DNA of 64,000 nt from Euwallacea fornicatus (Eukaryota > Arthropoda > Insecta > Coleoptera > Curculionidae). The notes beneath the pieces were generated by a model that was not told the DNA's origin, did no database searches, and saw nothing but the letters and a program-made list of their open reading frames with translations. The DNA lies in NCBI RefSeq assembly GCF_040115645.1, contig NC_089564.1, positions 2,852,001 through 2,916,000 of the forward strand, given 5' to 3'. The position numbers and the translations under genes were made by a program. Below, piece by piece: positions 24,811 to 35,373 of the stretch; the stretch's first letter is position 1, and each line of letters begins with the position of its first letter.

Positions 24811-26019
24811 CATCCGCGATACTTTTTCAACTAATCACACTTCTATTTTAGTATTCTACGACCATCTACAGTAGCCAAAAGAAAAACCCATACAGTGGTT
24901 AAATCGTACTATGCAAATGTGCACGTAAATCTATACAAACACCATATTCACTCGGTGAAATCTAGGTACTTCGAGGACAAATACACTTAAGAATGGTCAA
25001 TAATGAAAAACAAACATAACGTTTCCATTTATGTCTTGTATGTACGTACTTGCAGTGCCGGATTGAGACACTAAGCTCATTAGGTATAATCATTCGAGAT
25101 TTTAAAAATATTTGTTTTGCCCATGTTCGTTTCACGTTAATGATCATCGAGAGGTGACGATTGATAATTAGATGTAATGAGTCTAATAATAGTAGATAAG
25201 GATTTTTGCATATGGCATCCTACGGTGTCCGCAGGAGAATAATTAAATACCGCCAAGAGCTATTTCTTCTCCAAAGTGTTGCTGCTACATGTCATTCCGT
25301 TGTTTCTTGGAGACACTCCAATTATAGCAAAGATTAGGGTAACAGAAGTTCAATTCTCACGTGAAAGTACAGTTAAGTCTGCACCTAACTGATACTTTTG
25401 CTTCTGCTCTTTACTGCATCGGACTTGCGGGATTTAGTACGTAAAAAAACAACGCTAAGCGCACTGAAACGCAACGTCCTGTACATATCATTGTGTTAAT
25501 TGGTTAAATGTGTGCTTCGCTTTTCGTCATCATCGATCCGAGTTACGAAATAAAAATGAATCATCCTCATCATCCTTGTTGCTTTCCCATGCATTTTGTG
25601 GCGTATCTTTTGAGAGGTGTGATGGCTTTGAAATCTTAATTAAGCAAAGTGAGCGTATACATTTCCATCGGATACGACACCTATTTCGTCACGATTAGAC
25701 TCGAACACATAATAAGTTGGAGAATGTTTACACTCTGGCAATTACGAGATTACGAGGCTCTCTGTTGTAACTGAAATGTAAAATAATTAATACAAAAAAT
25801 GCGCCGAGTGTCCTCGTGGAGCTCTTTAAAAACCAACAGCGCTTAAAAGCAGCATACTAATAGGACCATGTGAAAAAGCTAGCACATATTGCTATAAATA
25901 GGTAGCAGCGTGGACAAAGCCGAGTGGTCAACTTTCCTCGCAAGAAGTAATTAATGTCTATAAACACTCGTAAAGCTGAACGCAGAGCTTCATCCTACTA
26001 ATCAAGAGTTCTTTAAACT
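24811..26019 (+). other. scro intron, nothing recognised
   Basis: AT-rich intron sequence. I found no exon, repeat pair or transposase remnant. Confidence 0.4.
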
Positions 26020-26215
26020 GTTGACACAATCCTGCTGCGGTCGCTACCGGCCATTGCAGTGCTGTCGTTGCTGCACTTGCAAGATGACCGTTTTTATAAA
26101 AACGAAACGTCCAGGGATGGACTTTTACAAATTCGATCCTGTGGCGCAGCAAGGACTAAACAATCAGTCAAATTTAGCGACGCTTGCATTATAAACATAA
26201 AAAAGCGAAATATTT

Positions 26216-26274
<59 letters not shown>

Positions 26275-26790
26275 CTTAACAATTGCGAAATGTAGTACTT
26301 TTCGGTGCAAGACTGGAGATGACCGCAGAACCGCCCGGAGTGCGATCATTTGGTGAAAGCGGGAAAAATGCCACACTTCATTTTACACATTTCCTTTGTA
26401 ATGGCTAATTTGAATTATTAACGCAATGCTGCGGTCTCCAGTGGCCATTGCAGCGTAGTCGTTGCTGCATTTGCGAGATGACCGCTTTTATGAAGACTAA
26501 ATGCCCAGGTATGGACTATTACAAGTTTTATGTCACATAATATTAAGTGACAGGATTTTGAAGCGTAGAATGAATTGAGCAATCGTTAAATCACGCCAAT
26601 TGCATGTGAAACGTACTAGAAACGTAAAACACGAATGATCGAGAGGTTTGTACGTACTGACCGGGCCATTTGCGGACTTTACCGCACACGACTGCAGATG
26701 ACCGAACGCGAACGTAAAATGTGGATATTTAGCGAACACGGAAAAAATTGATTTTTTTTCGAAATTCTTCACCTACATACCACAGGTATA
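26020..26790. repeat. tandem duplication, two units of about 385 bp
   Basis: A block around 26030-26145 recurs diverged at about 26425-26530. Shared pieces include CTGCGGTC, GGCCATTGCAG, GTCGTTGCTGCA, AGATGACCG, GGATGGACT/GTATGGACT and TTTTACAA-type sequence. A second pair of blocks (about 26310 and about 26690) keeps the same order and spacing, sharing GAC-TG-AGATGACCG. A (TA)n tract interrupts unit one. I do not recognise the unit. Confidence 0.6.
26222..26273. repeat. (TA)n microsatellite
   Basis: About 52 bp of uninterrupted TA, the longest pure microsatellite in the window. Confidence 0.97.
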
Positions 26791-27136
26791 CCTGTGTGAA
26801 ATAAATTCAAACTTTTGAATTCGAATCTGTAGCATTGTGGTATTGAAATTCACACCCTTCCCCAGTTCAGTTTAGGATGGGAAATTTATAAGCGTTAGTT
26901 TTTGACCAATTTTCCATTCTCCCTCGCAGCTCTCTATTAAATTTACTCAGAGCCTCGTTATTACAGAAATAACTAAACGATCCTTTTAAAGCAAACGGGA
27001 ATAAACTACTGAAACCAGCCTGAGCCTAAATATCTCTTAACGCACCTAAGCTCATCAGCTGCACACTAAAGTTGACCTAGATGTGATAGAAACATCTATG
27101 GAACTAACGCACAATCACTATTGGGTTTTGCATATA

Positions 27137-27509
27137 CAGCGCTTGTAAAAAGTATTGCAACACGTTGAAAACTTTCATAAACTTCGTATTTTTTCAAAAT
27201 GCTTCAACAGCAATAATTTTACTCAAAAAAAGGCATCTAATGCATTATTTTCCATGTTAGAATTTTTCACTTCTATTCAGCTGCTTCTGCTAATTTCTTA
27301 TTTTCAAACGGAAAAGTACCCATTGTAGTACATCAAATGAAAGGTAAGTTAATAAGGGACATAACGGTATACTCAAAACTAAAATTGAATTTATAGTTTC
27401 CTTGTTATTATTCCTTTTTTATTGATGTGTGTTTAACCATTTTCTTAAATATCGGATTGATGAAAGTTATACAGCACTAAAGGTGGTGCAATACTTTTTA
27501 CAACTGCTG
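27137..27509. mobile_element. Tc1/mariner-type MITE, 373 bp
   Basis: Termini CAGCGCTTGTAAAAAGTATT and, inverted, CAGCAGTTGTAAAAAGTATT give about 28-bp TIRs with three or four mismatches. TA lies on both sides. Non-coding AT-rich centre. The right-hand TA (27510-27511) is shared with the next element. Confidence 0.85.
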
Positions 27510-27511
27510 TA

Positions 27512-27700
27512 CAGGGTGTCCCAAATAAGAAGTAATATTCCCTTATGTGCAAAAAAGTACAAGTTACGTCAAAAATTTTTCTACAAAAGTTCGATGATTT
27601 TTGAAGGGCTTTTGTTATATAACGATTTGGCATATACAGGGTGTATGACTTTTACGGCGTAAACACCAATTTCGTTATTTTAAATTGAACTCCCTATTTT
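27512..27700. mobile_element. left end of a CAGGGTG element with doubled terminal motif
   Basis: CAGGGTGTCCCAAATAAG at 27512 is followed 125 bp later by TATA-CAGGGTGTATGAC at 27637 in the same direction, the doubled layout seen in other elements here. No right end was identified downstream, so the extent is unknown. Confidence 0.55.
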
Positions 27701-28249
27701 TTGGGGATTTTCGGATTCCTCATTAAATTGTAAGGCCACTTTACGTAAAGCATCGTATATCTAAAATTTGCCATGTCCCAGTTATTTGGGAAAATTTGAA
27801 AATTTTGACATTTGCAGAATCCTACGAAGTTGAATGCCTTGCCCTCACCGTTACGAATTTCCGAATCAGTCTTCGGTGGCTACAAGACCACTTAATAAGC
27901 GACATTTTGGCTTATTTTAATTTGAGAAAAAGCCTTTCGCAACCCCCGAAATATCCCCTCAAAACTGCATCATTTCAAATGTCAATAACTTGTTGATTTT
28001 CGTTAGAATGCCCCATATATTTTTCCGTGAAACGATCCCCAATTTAATTACCTGTAACTTTGCTATAGATGTCCCTATATCAAAAAGCAATAATTTACTG
28101 TAAAAATAATTTTTTATTAAAAATTATTGGGTTTTTGTTTTTTTTATCAGATAAGTGATTGACAATTTTGAAATGTGTGCAACCCAAGTAAGATTAGACC
28201 TTCACAATTGTTATTTAATATGCATTTAAAGTATTGCTCTTGGGTCACT

Positions 28250-28580
28250 CATGTATCAGCAAAAGTTTCTCAATAGAAGAGTTCGGGCAAGATTAATATT
28301 CGTTAGGATTTCTCAAAGTTTAAGCGAATATGGAGTCTTGGGACGTTCTCAACGAAGTAAATCTAGGAATGTTCTGACTCGAGAAGGTCTAATAAATGAT
28401 TGCTCTATGCTTCGCAGAGACTCCAGAAAATTCTTTATGACATTATAGTGGACAAATGCAAATACCTAAATCGACAACACACAACTTAACAACGCGGCTT
28501 AACAAATATAAGTTCAAATTTGCAAAATTGCAATATCTTCACCCAAGCGACAATAACAGACGCTAGGAATTTTGTCGAAA
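28250..28580 (+). pseudogene. mariner-like transposase HTH fragment
   Basis: Broken frames contain a GRSQRSKSRNV-like linker followed by the segment LNKYKFKFAKLQYLHPSDNN with RR.EFCRNI after it. This matches the conserved boundary between second HTH and catalytic domain in mariner-like transposases (Lys-Tyr-x-x-Lys, Gln-x-Leu, Asp, Arg-Arg, Phe-Cys). Nothing of the catalytic domain follows. A transposon-like end (AAGGTGTTC) abuts at about 28586. Confidence 0.5.
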
Positions 28581-28599
28581 TATACAAGGTGTTCTAGAA

Positions 28600-29877
28600 T
28601 TATGGGGACAAATCGATAGAGGTAACAGATTATCGAAAAATAAATATAGTTTACTTAATAAAAGATCGTCTTAAGACCCGTCATTCCTGAGATGCAGGGT
28701 ATTGAAATTCTACTTTTTTTCTTTTTTTTAGTTTATTTTAAAACTACTGGGACTATTGAAATGAAAATTGGTGTATCTTTGTTTCGTAATTCGATAAATT
28801 TGATGGGCATAATTAAAATTTTGTACATAATAGGGGGCGCTAGTTATACGTGCATCATTACATGTATTCATCCTAAATTTTTTTAATTTTAGATTTATCG
28901 GTAAAAAGACTCAAGAATATCAAATAACTATCAATTCTGCATAAAAAAGTTACTCTTAGTAAAATACTCTAAAGTGAACGGTTGTCCAGAAAAATGACAA
29001 TTATTGTCGACGAAGACATGGATTTTTTGAATAAATTCGAAGAAACACCTTCTCTCTCTCGAATCATGGGTGTTCACGTAGATGATCTATAGTTCAGCCC
29101 CTATAATTTGATTCGCCCAAGCTACTGTGAAATTTGTTTCTTAGATTCACACATCTGAGTTTAAATGTATGTTTATCGGCCTAGTATGATTAAACTCGGC
29201 TCATGATATCGCAGTAAATTCGCCAAAGCTTTTTATTCAAATTGGATTAAAAGAACCTTAAAATTTTATCCCTTTAAATTAATCGTGTAAAAAAATCGTA
29301 TTAAATCATACGAATTAAGCTATCAAATTTAACCACCAACGAAATCAATTCTGAAATTAGGGTTTCTTCAATTTCTGTTGGCTGCTTTTATTTCACCCTA
29401 AAAACGTTTTAAGCAGTTTTGCGTGTTTTACGCCTATGTGACTATTTAATCTGTTTTACACCCATAAGTACCACTAAATAATGTAATATTGATCTGATCG
29501 TGAAAGTGCCCCTCTTGGGAGAAATGGCGTCAGTAGCGGCGTGTGTGTTTGTCTGGAAGTCAAAAATGTCGAAATTCTTAGAGAATCAATATGGAGACCT
29601 TGTAGCGCCCGTAATAAAATATTTAGAAGGAGATAGAATAACATTAACTCTTTGTAGCCAGAAAATGCCGTTAGAGAAGTGAAAATACATCTACCTGCCT
29701 AACCTGACCTAACCCAATGCACTACATTTTGCAGCTCCAAATTTCACGTTTCCTACAGGCGATAAGACTTCTATGATGCTATTGCCACCCTCCTTTTAAT
29801 CTAGATCTGATTGCTCCCAGACTTATCAATCAATTCTAATAGACGCGTCCTGACCAAACAAATTTCTGTTGTTACAG
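28600..29877 (+). other. scro intron end, nothing recognised
   Basis: AT-rich intron sequence up to the acceptor TTGTTACAG at 29869-29877. The 60-codon frame at 29500-29682 has no ATG in context and no known domain. Confidence 0.5.
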
Positions 29878-29964
29878 GTGAAAATTTGGTTCCAGAACCA
29901 CAGGTACAAGTGCAAGAGGCAGGCCAAAGAAAAGGCGATGGCCGAACAAAACCAACACAACCAG
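29878..29964 (+). CDS. scro: scarecrow/NKX2-1 homeobox protein, recognition-helix exon
   Basis: Twenty-nine codons, phase 0 at both ends: VKIWFQNHRYKCKRQAKEKA followed by MAEQNQHNQ. It carries homeodomain residues 45-60, with Trp48, Phe49, Asn51 and the Tyr54 that defines the NK2 class and its preference for CAAGTG cores. Cys56 in place of the vertebrate Met fits the insect scarecrow version as I know it. Acceptor TTACAG, donor CAG/GTAACA. A cryptic donor-like CAG/GTACAAGT lies inside the exon at 29910-29917. Confidence 0.97.
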
Positions 29965-31012
29965 GTAACATACCTTTCGATTTCTTTCAGTCCTACAATA
30001 ACAAAAATCCCATTCATTAAGGCGGAGAATGGAATTACTGTAGCAAGATAACGCTTTTAAAAGTAATGCTTCTTAAAAGATTTTAAGCCTATTTAAACTT
30101 TGACTTTGTGGAAGCTTCACAAATTTATGGTCCTGATGGTTTAATATAAAAAAACCTAGGAGAAAATCTTGGATCGAGGTGATTAGCTTTGTCTAACTTT
30201 AAAAGGGTTCTCCTCCGCCAATGCGAATTCGCACTTGAAAGGTCATTTTATTTGCTTTTCCATACTTTGAAGGGTTTGGCACTGAAAATGGAATTTGAGG
30301 GGTCCAGAGGTAATCTCGTCAATGCGCCGAGAATTTCGAACCTCGAACAAAAGAATAAGTTATAATAATATCGTCAGCAGACAACCGTGTTTATACAAGG
30401 TACTCTGTTGACAGAAGACCAAAGGAAAATAAAATGTCTTGCTTAACCCATGTAGGTTTCCGAACGTATGTTTACTCAACAGCGGACCCCATATTCGTTG
30501 AATCGACGAAACGTTATTTGAATTTCGGCTTAGTGAAGAAGAAATTTCTTGGTACACTCTGTGTGTATCTAGTTTTCACCTCAATTGTTGTTTCAGACAT
30601 TTAACTATGTGTCACGCAAGTAATAATCTGATTTCCATATTAGATTTATTCCGTTCGCTAACCAAACGGTTAAAAAAAAATCAGTGTGTCGATGCTAATC
30701 CCTCTTTTAGCTTTACATTCCTTCAAGATTGGGTCTTTTAAAACTTCATTGGTTACAAGGTCTTTTTGGCCTTATAAGAAAATGAAGTAATAATCGCATT
30801 TGTTTAGTGGTAAATAAATGCTAATGATCGCATCCGTCGGAAGATGCATCATCAGGGGAGGATGGTAATTTATTGTCCTGATTCAATTAGGCATGCGACA
30901 GCAGAGTACTGTTATTTAAAATGGAAGAGCTCTTGATGGGCATTGAAGAGATGGCAGAGTATACACTGTTATTGAATTGTTATGTCAATGAGAAAAGCAC
31001 AACCACAAGTTT

Positions 31013-31034
31013 GGAAATTCCTCCGGGAGGAAAA
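31013..31034. promoter_or_regulatory. kappaB-like site fused to a palindrome
   Basis: GGAAATTCC fits the Rel/Dorsal consensus GGRNNYYCC and overlaps the palindrome TCCTCCGGGAGGA. Function is inferred from motif only, and a 9-mer of this kind can occur by chance. Confidence 0.25.
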
Positions 31035-31430
31035 CTTCCAATTCTCCATTAAAAATAGGATCTAATGGACTGGCGGGAATTTGAGGAATTCAAATGCGTT
31101 ATTTAATAACAATCGATGTATGGCCTTTTAACGTAATCTGTAGTTGACTACCTATGTTTGGACAAAAGGCCAACCTCGGATACATAAAAAGAAATTAAAC
31201 GCTAGCAAATTGCACGCGGAGTAATGACCAACACAGAAAAAGAAATAAAATAAGACAAGAGTAATTAGGTATAATGGTCAAACAGCAGCTACTTGCCTGA
31301 AATCAACCTTTTTTGATAGATGTGTATGGGTTGAAGAAGGATTTTAGACGGCTTTCAATATTTGCCTCTTATACATTTTAATTTATCGTTCATTTTCCTT
31401 CTTCTATTCGTTTTTTCTAGGTTTTTCTAG

Positions 31431-31784
31431 GTTCTGAAAGTTAATAAAGATGTTTATCCGACCGCTTACTAAAGGGCAAATATTATTCGCAGTTAATTTT
31501 AGCTCGGAACAGTGCGCGAATTCACTGCTTCAACAACCCCTGCTGCAATTTGGCAAGCTCATAGGTTATTCTTTTCCCATCTGCAAACGAAGATCTTCAA
31601 ATCACCTCGTTCATCCGATTTTCGCTGACGAACCTTCTGAGTATGCCTTTCTATCCAGTGCTTTCTTCTCTAGTTTCTTCGCACATTTTAACATAAAAGC
31701 CATACCCAGAATGTCTCAAGTAGGGACAGATCTTTTGGGCACTATTTTAAACAGATTAGAGAATATGCTCTGCAATGAGGTGCG
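31431..31784 (+). other. possible unrecognised or alternative exon in scro intron
   Basis: A polypyrimidine tract ending CTAG occurs twice (31420, 31430), and GCG/GTAAGT at 31785 is a strong donor. The frame from ATG 31450 is open for 112 codons and closes at the TAA inside that donor. It is somewhat GC-richer than neighbouring intron. The predicted residues (SSEQCANSLLQQPLLQFG and onwards) match nothing I know. From the acceptor in the phase of the upstream exon, a stop appears quickly, so inclusion in scro would truncate it. It could be a poison exon, a non-coding RNA exon or chance. Confidence 0.25.
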
Positions 31785-31960
31785 GTAAGTTGACATTTGG
31801 GTGCATCGCATACGTTACAAAACTTCAAACTCTGCACTTATTACGTATTTAAACGGTCAAGTTTTTATTCAAAAAAACATTCTAAAAATTAGGGGTTGGA
31901 CCACCTACTAGAAACTCGTTTGTCGTGCAGTTCAAATGACACATTATTTCTTCGTTCTAG

Positions 31961-32233
31961 TCATCGAGCTCTCCCAGAAGAGTAGCAGTCCCAGTTCTAG
32001 TCAAAGACGGCAAACCGTGTTCGGGCAGCAGCAATCAAACGACTTCGACATCGTCGAGCAGCCAATCAAATAGTGACCAAACGCGGTCGCAACAGGCCAC
32101 CGCCTGTCAGTCGAGCCAAGCTCAGGCCCAGTGCATGGCCAATAGCGGCCTGGCAATGGCATATGGCAGGCAACAAACGAATTACCAGCAACAGTGTAGT
32201 GCGTACTTACCGCTGCAAGCGAGGGCATGGTAG
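31961..32233 (+). CDS. scro: scarecrow/NKX2-1 homeobox protein, terminal exon with NK2-specific domain
   Basis: Ninety codons then TAG. It opens SSSSPRRVAVPVLVKDGKPC. The PRRVAVPVLVKDGKPC part is the NK2-specific domain, a 17-residue signature shared by NKX2 proteins and thought to mediate cofactor contacts. A Ser/Thr/Gln-rich segment follows (about residues 22-60 of the exon), then GLAMAYGRQQTNYQQQCSAY and the C-terminus LQARAW, comparable to the GRTW end of vertebrate NKX2-1. Acceptor TTCGTTCTAG, phase 0. The tail is much shorter than in vertebrates. Confidence 0.96.
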   Translation, partial: SSSSPRRVAVPVLVKDGKPCSGSSNQTTSTSSSSQSNSDQTRSQQATACQSSQAQAQCMANSGLAMAYGRQQTNYQQQCSAYLPLQARAW

Positions 32234-32890
32234 TGCCACGAGCAGTACGGGTTGGTCTATAATAGTGACATGTAATTTTGTTTTCGGTTAAGTTGAATTT
32301 GAGTTGAACTTAAAAATTCATTTTGGAACGGAAGATTTGGAACTTTTGAAAGGACTACCCGTGCTTTTTTAGTTGAAATTGGTAACATTTCATTGGTGGC
32401 AATTATTTGTTGTAATACGTAGTGGTTGGGACTCTAAAAGTAAATGAAAATTGTGTCAATGGATATATGCGAAGTAGTATTTTCAGGTGGTTGGCAGATT
32501 TTAAACTTACATTTTTGCAAATGTGTACTTCCTTCTACTCAGTGGCCCTTTTCATGATAAACTTATTCTTGAAAGTGTTAGATACTTCATGGATGAAATA
32601 ATAGCTTGCCGAAGCCAAGGCATCCTTTACTGATTTTTTTTTTTTTTTTACTTGAAAGCTTTAATATTTTGAAATTTGAACACGTGTACAAATATAGGTG
32701 AATAATGTTTTAAACAATTATATGTAAACGATATGCGAACAGATATAACTTAGTATTTGCAATTTGCAATATAGTTCGTAATTATGTAATAATTAGTGTA
32801 AATGATATTATGATCTCCTAGAATATTAAAGCGTTAGAAAAACAGGGTTGAAATGTACATAATTGAATAAATACAGAATATCTCAACAGC
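32234..32890 (+). other. scro: probable scro 3' UTR
   Basis: AT-rich sequence after the stop, ending in AATAAA at 32866-32871 with a GT-containing stretch shortly downstream. TGTACATA at 32854-32861 matches the Pumilio-response element TGTANATA. Further AATAAA pairs at 36629-36643 could be a distal site, but an element inserted at 32940-33421 lies between. The end is inferred. Confidence 0.55.
32866..32871 (+). terminator. polyadenylation signal AATAAA
   Basis: Canonical hexamer about 630 bases after the scro stop codon. Which signal is used cannot be told from sequence alone. Confidence 0.5.
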
Positions 32891-32939
32891 GTGTAATCTA
32901 TTGATTGCTGGGCATTGCGAAGGATTGAAGGAAAATACC

Positions 32940-33421
32940 CAAGGTGTCTCAAACCGGAATGAAATTTTTCAAATTTTTAACAGGATTTATGGGTAATTGT
33001 TAGCGTTCGAACCTATTTTTGCAGTGCTTGATGATGAATTCAACGTTTCCTCTTTTGTACCTTAGTCTTTCATGACTTATTACACCATAATTTTAATGTT
33101 TCAAAAATAAGAATGTTTTCAGCTTTTTTTGTGTTAAATTAGCTCTTTCCCATCTAATGCGGACTCAAACAGTTTGCAAAGTATAAACCTAGACACTTAA
33201 ACCCAAAAATATGGTTCATAGGAACAACTATGAATATCTTCAAAGAAAACACCAGGATAATGGTATTCTATATCCCTTAAAAAATATAATTTAGAAATAT
33301 CGCACTTTTTTGAGACACCCCGAATTCCTTCCACAATTTCTTACTTCTCAGCTCACATGCTTAACGTGCTCACTCATGGTAACACAGATATCGAAGGATT
33401 ACAAGTTATTGAGACATCCTG
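32940..33421. mobile_element. small TIR element, GGTGTCTCAAA termini
   Basis: The left end AAGGTGTCTCAAA near 32941 mirrors TTTTTTGAGACACCCC at about 33307-33322. A second outward copy, TGAGACATCCTG followed by TATA, lies at 33410-33421, about 99 bp further out. Non-coding. Confidence 0.55.
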
Positions 33422-34400
33422 TATATTTTACGAGAATAAGAGTTGACAAACTTGTTGGAAAATATCATGGTTTCAATGCAAAATTTCAACGAGATATAGA
33501 GTAGGTACGTGCGTTCTTTATTGAAACGTTATCAGTTAATGAAATTTTATTCAAAAGCTGATGACCCTCATCACACATAATGGCAGTTTAAATTAATTAT
33601 ATATTTAAAATTCATTAATCGTGCAATCTGAAATATGGTCCCAAAGGCCGTCAATAGAGAGTAATGATTTGCTAATAAGAATCTATAATTTTTATGAATG
33701 TTACGGAATAACTGGGGTTTTGATTAAATAAAGGAGTCAATTCGGGTAACTCAAAAATACAGAAAAACATTCAGTAATGTTAGTTCAGGTTACTTAATTA
33801 TTTTTGAGGCCTGACAAAGATGCCCGAAAATTCCGGACTGGCCTCAATGTTAGTTAGTACACATAAATAGATTTCAGAGTATTTTTCATTTTAAAAAATA
33901 CAAAAACTCCCCCAAAACTCAGTACCAGTAAATTTTAAATTTCTCTTATCCGGTTTAGACAAAATAACTATTAGTAAAGTCAGTTTTCACACATAAATCT
34001 GTATAGGTACTTGGAAACTTATCAATTTTTTTTGTAAAGTAAAACGATTATAGAAAATAATGACAATTTTCGCTGTTCTGAAATGCTGAAAACTTATCAA
34101 TAAAAAATATCTCAGCAACCATCCGGAAAAATTTGTATCATGCAGGAAAAACATAAGCAGAATTCTTCTTTTCATATATTTTTTGTTTTGATTTCCGTTG
34201 CTGTTGTTTTGTAAAGTTGAAATTGGAGATTTTTGAATAACCTACTCGACTTGACTAGAACAGAATTAAGTCAAATTCATATTACGCTTTAGGCATTGAA
34301 TGCACGAGCACTTGCACAGTAGCGTACCTGAAATTTCAAACGAGGACAAAATGTATAAATGGGATGTTACTTCACATTTGTGCAAAATAGCTGAATAAGA
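33422..34400. other. intergenic, nothing recognised
   Basis: AT-rich sequence without recognisable exon, repeat pair or transposase. Confidence 0.4.
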
Positions 34401-34404
34401 ACTC

Positions 34405-34545
34405 TAACATCTGGAATGAACAACATCAACGGCCACGAGACCGCGAGCAACACAACCCTCCCTGTTTCTCGATAATGACTAATAGGTAAACTGAATTGTC
34501 CGTTGTATTTATACTGTGCGCAGGCATGCGCTCACGCTTGCTCAT
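34405..34545 (-). promoter_or_regulatory. inverted, diverged copy of the promoter and leader at 35290-35430
   Basis: Read on the minus strand this has GCATGCCTGCGCACAGTATA, i.e. the TATAAATAC box (complement of 34506-34514), then TTCAGTT near 34490 as an initiator. Its downstream leader aligns with 35377-35435 through CGTTGATGTTGTTCATTC-type sequence. The ATG of the other copy is replaced by AGG and the frame closes quickly, so if it once encoded the same product it no longer does. Confidence 0.5.
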
Positions 34546-35299
34546 GAGTAGAAATATCTTTGACGCACGATGGGCTAGGTCACACACGATCCTAATTCGG
34601 ATACGGGGTTTTAACTTGTTCCTTCCCATTGAAGTTATTTTCATGTTTGAATATTTGAAAGTCGAACTTCAAGGTTTCGTGGAGTCTCTCAATTCAACAG
34701 ATTCATAAATCTAATTCAGTAAAGAAATAGGGAAGGACGAATAGCACATAAAACCATCATCCCAGCCAAAAAACCGGAGTTATAGAAAATAGAAATTCAA
34801 TTTCGACGAGCCAAAAAATATATAAAGGTTTAGGAAAAGCCTTTGATTGGAACAGATGTAACATGCAAAGGTTCAATTGAACAATTCTCCCAAGAAAGTA
34901 GTGGAGGTTATTGATCAGAAAAAGAAATTGCGAATGAAAAACGGAGTTAGATTTCTCTCCTAATCATCCGCATAGTTACAGATTAGCTTGGCAGGGTACT
35001 AGAAAAATACAATCCATTTTTAAGCCGATACTGACAATCCAGAAGATCATGATATCGGATCAAAACTAAGGATATCTTTTGTCCAAAACCACGGGTTTAC
35101 AGTGCCGTGAACATAAGTAATATCTGCAGATTCTTTTCAGCGAGAAAAGAATTACTCTAACAAGATTTACATTGATCTTGCCAGTACTATCATAAATTAA
35201 ACAGAGAAAACATCGGGATCTGCAATTTCTTAACCTTCATTGGAAGCATATGCTCCGTCATATAGCGTGTGCGCAGAAGCCAGTCCCACCAATGAGTAC

Positions 35300-35360
35300 G
35301 TTTGAACACATGCTTGCACACAGTATAAATACGACTGCCGATGCAATTTCGGCCTCAGTT
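35300..35360 (+). promoter_or_regulatory. TATA-box core promoter of a small ORF
   Basis: CATGCTTGCACACAGTATAAATAC contains the box at 35324-35331. CTCAGTT at 35354-35360 fits the arthropod initiator TCAGTY with the A at 35357, 33 bp from the start of the TATA box. The same box and upstream bases are kept in an inverted copy about 0.8 kb away. Confidence 0.5.
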
Positions 35361-35373
35361 ATCGTCCAATGGT

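Larger units (their letters stand above)
29965..31960 (+). other. scro intron (2 kb), transposon-free
   Basis: Phase-0 intron with no recognisable transposon end, unlike the rest of the window. It contains a kappaB-like palindrome (31013-31034) and an ORF bounded by splice-like signals (31431-31784), listed separately. Confidence 0.9.

Noticed and set aside
29695..29720. CCTAACCTGACCTAACCC resembling the insect telomere repeat TTAGG
   Set aside because: Only two or three irregular units. Real telomeric arrays are long and regular.
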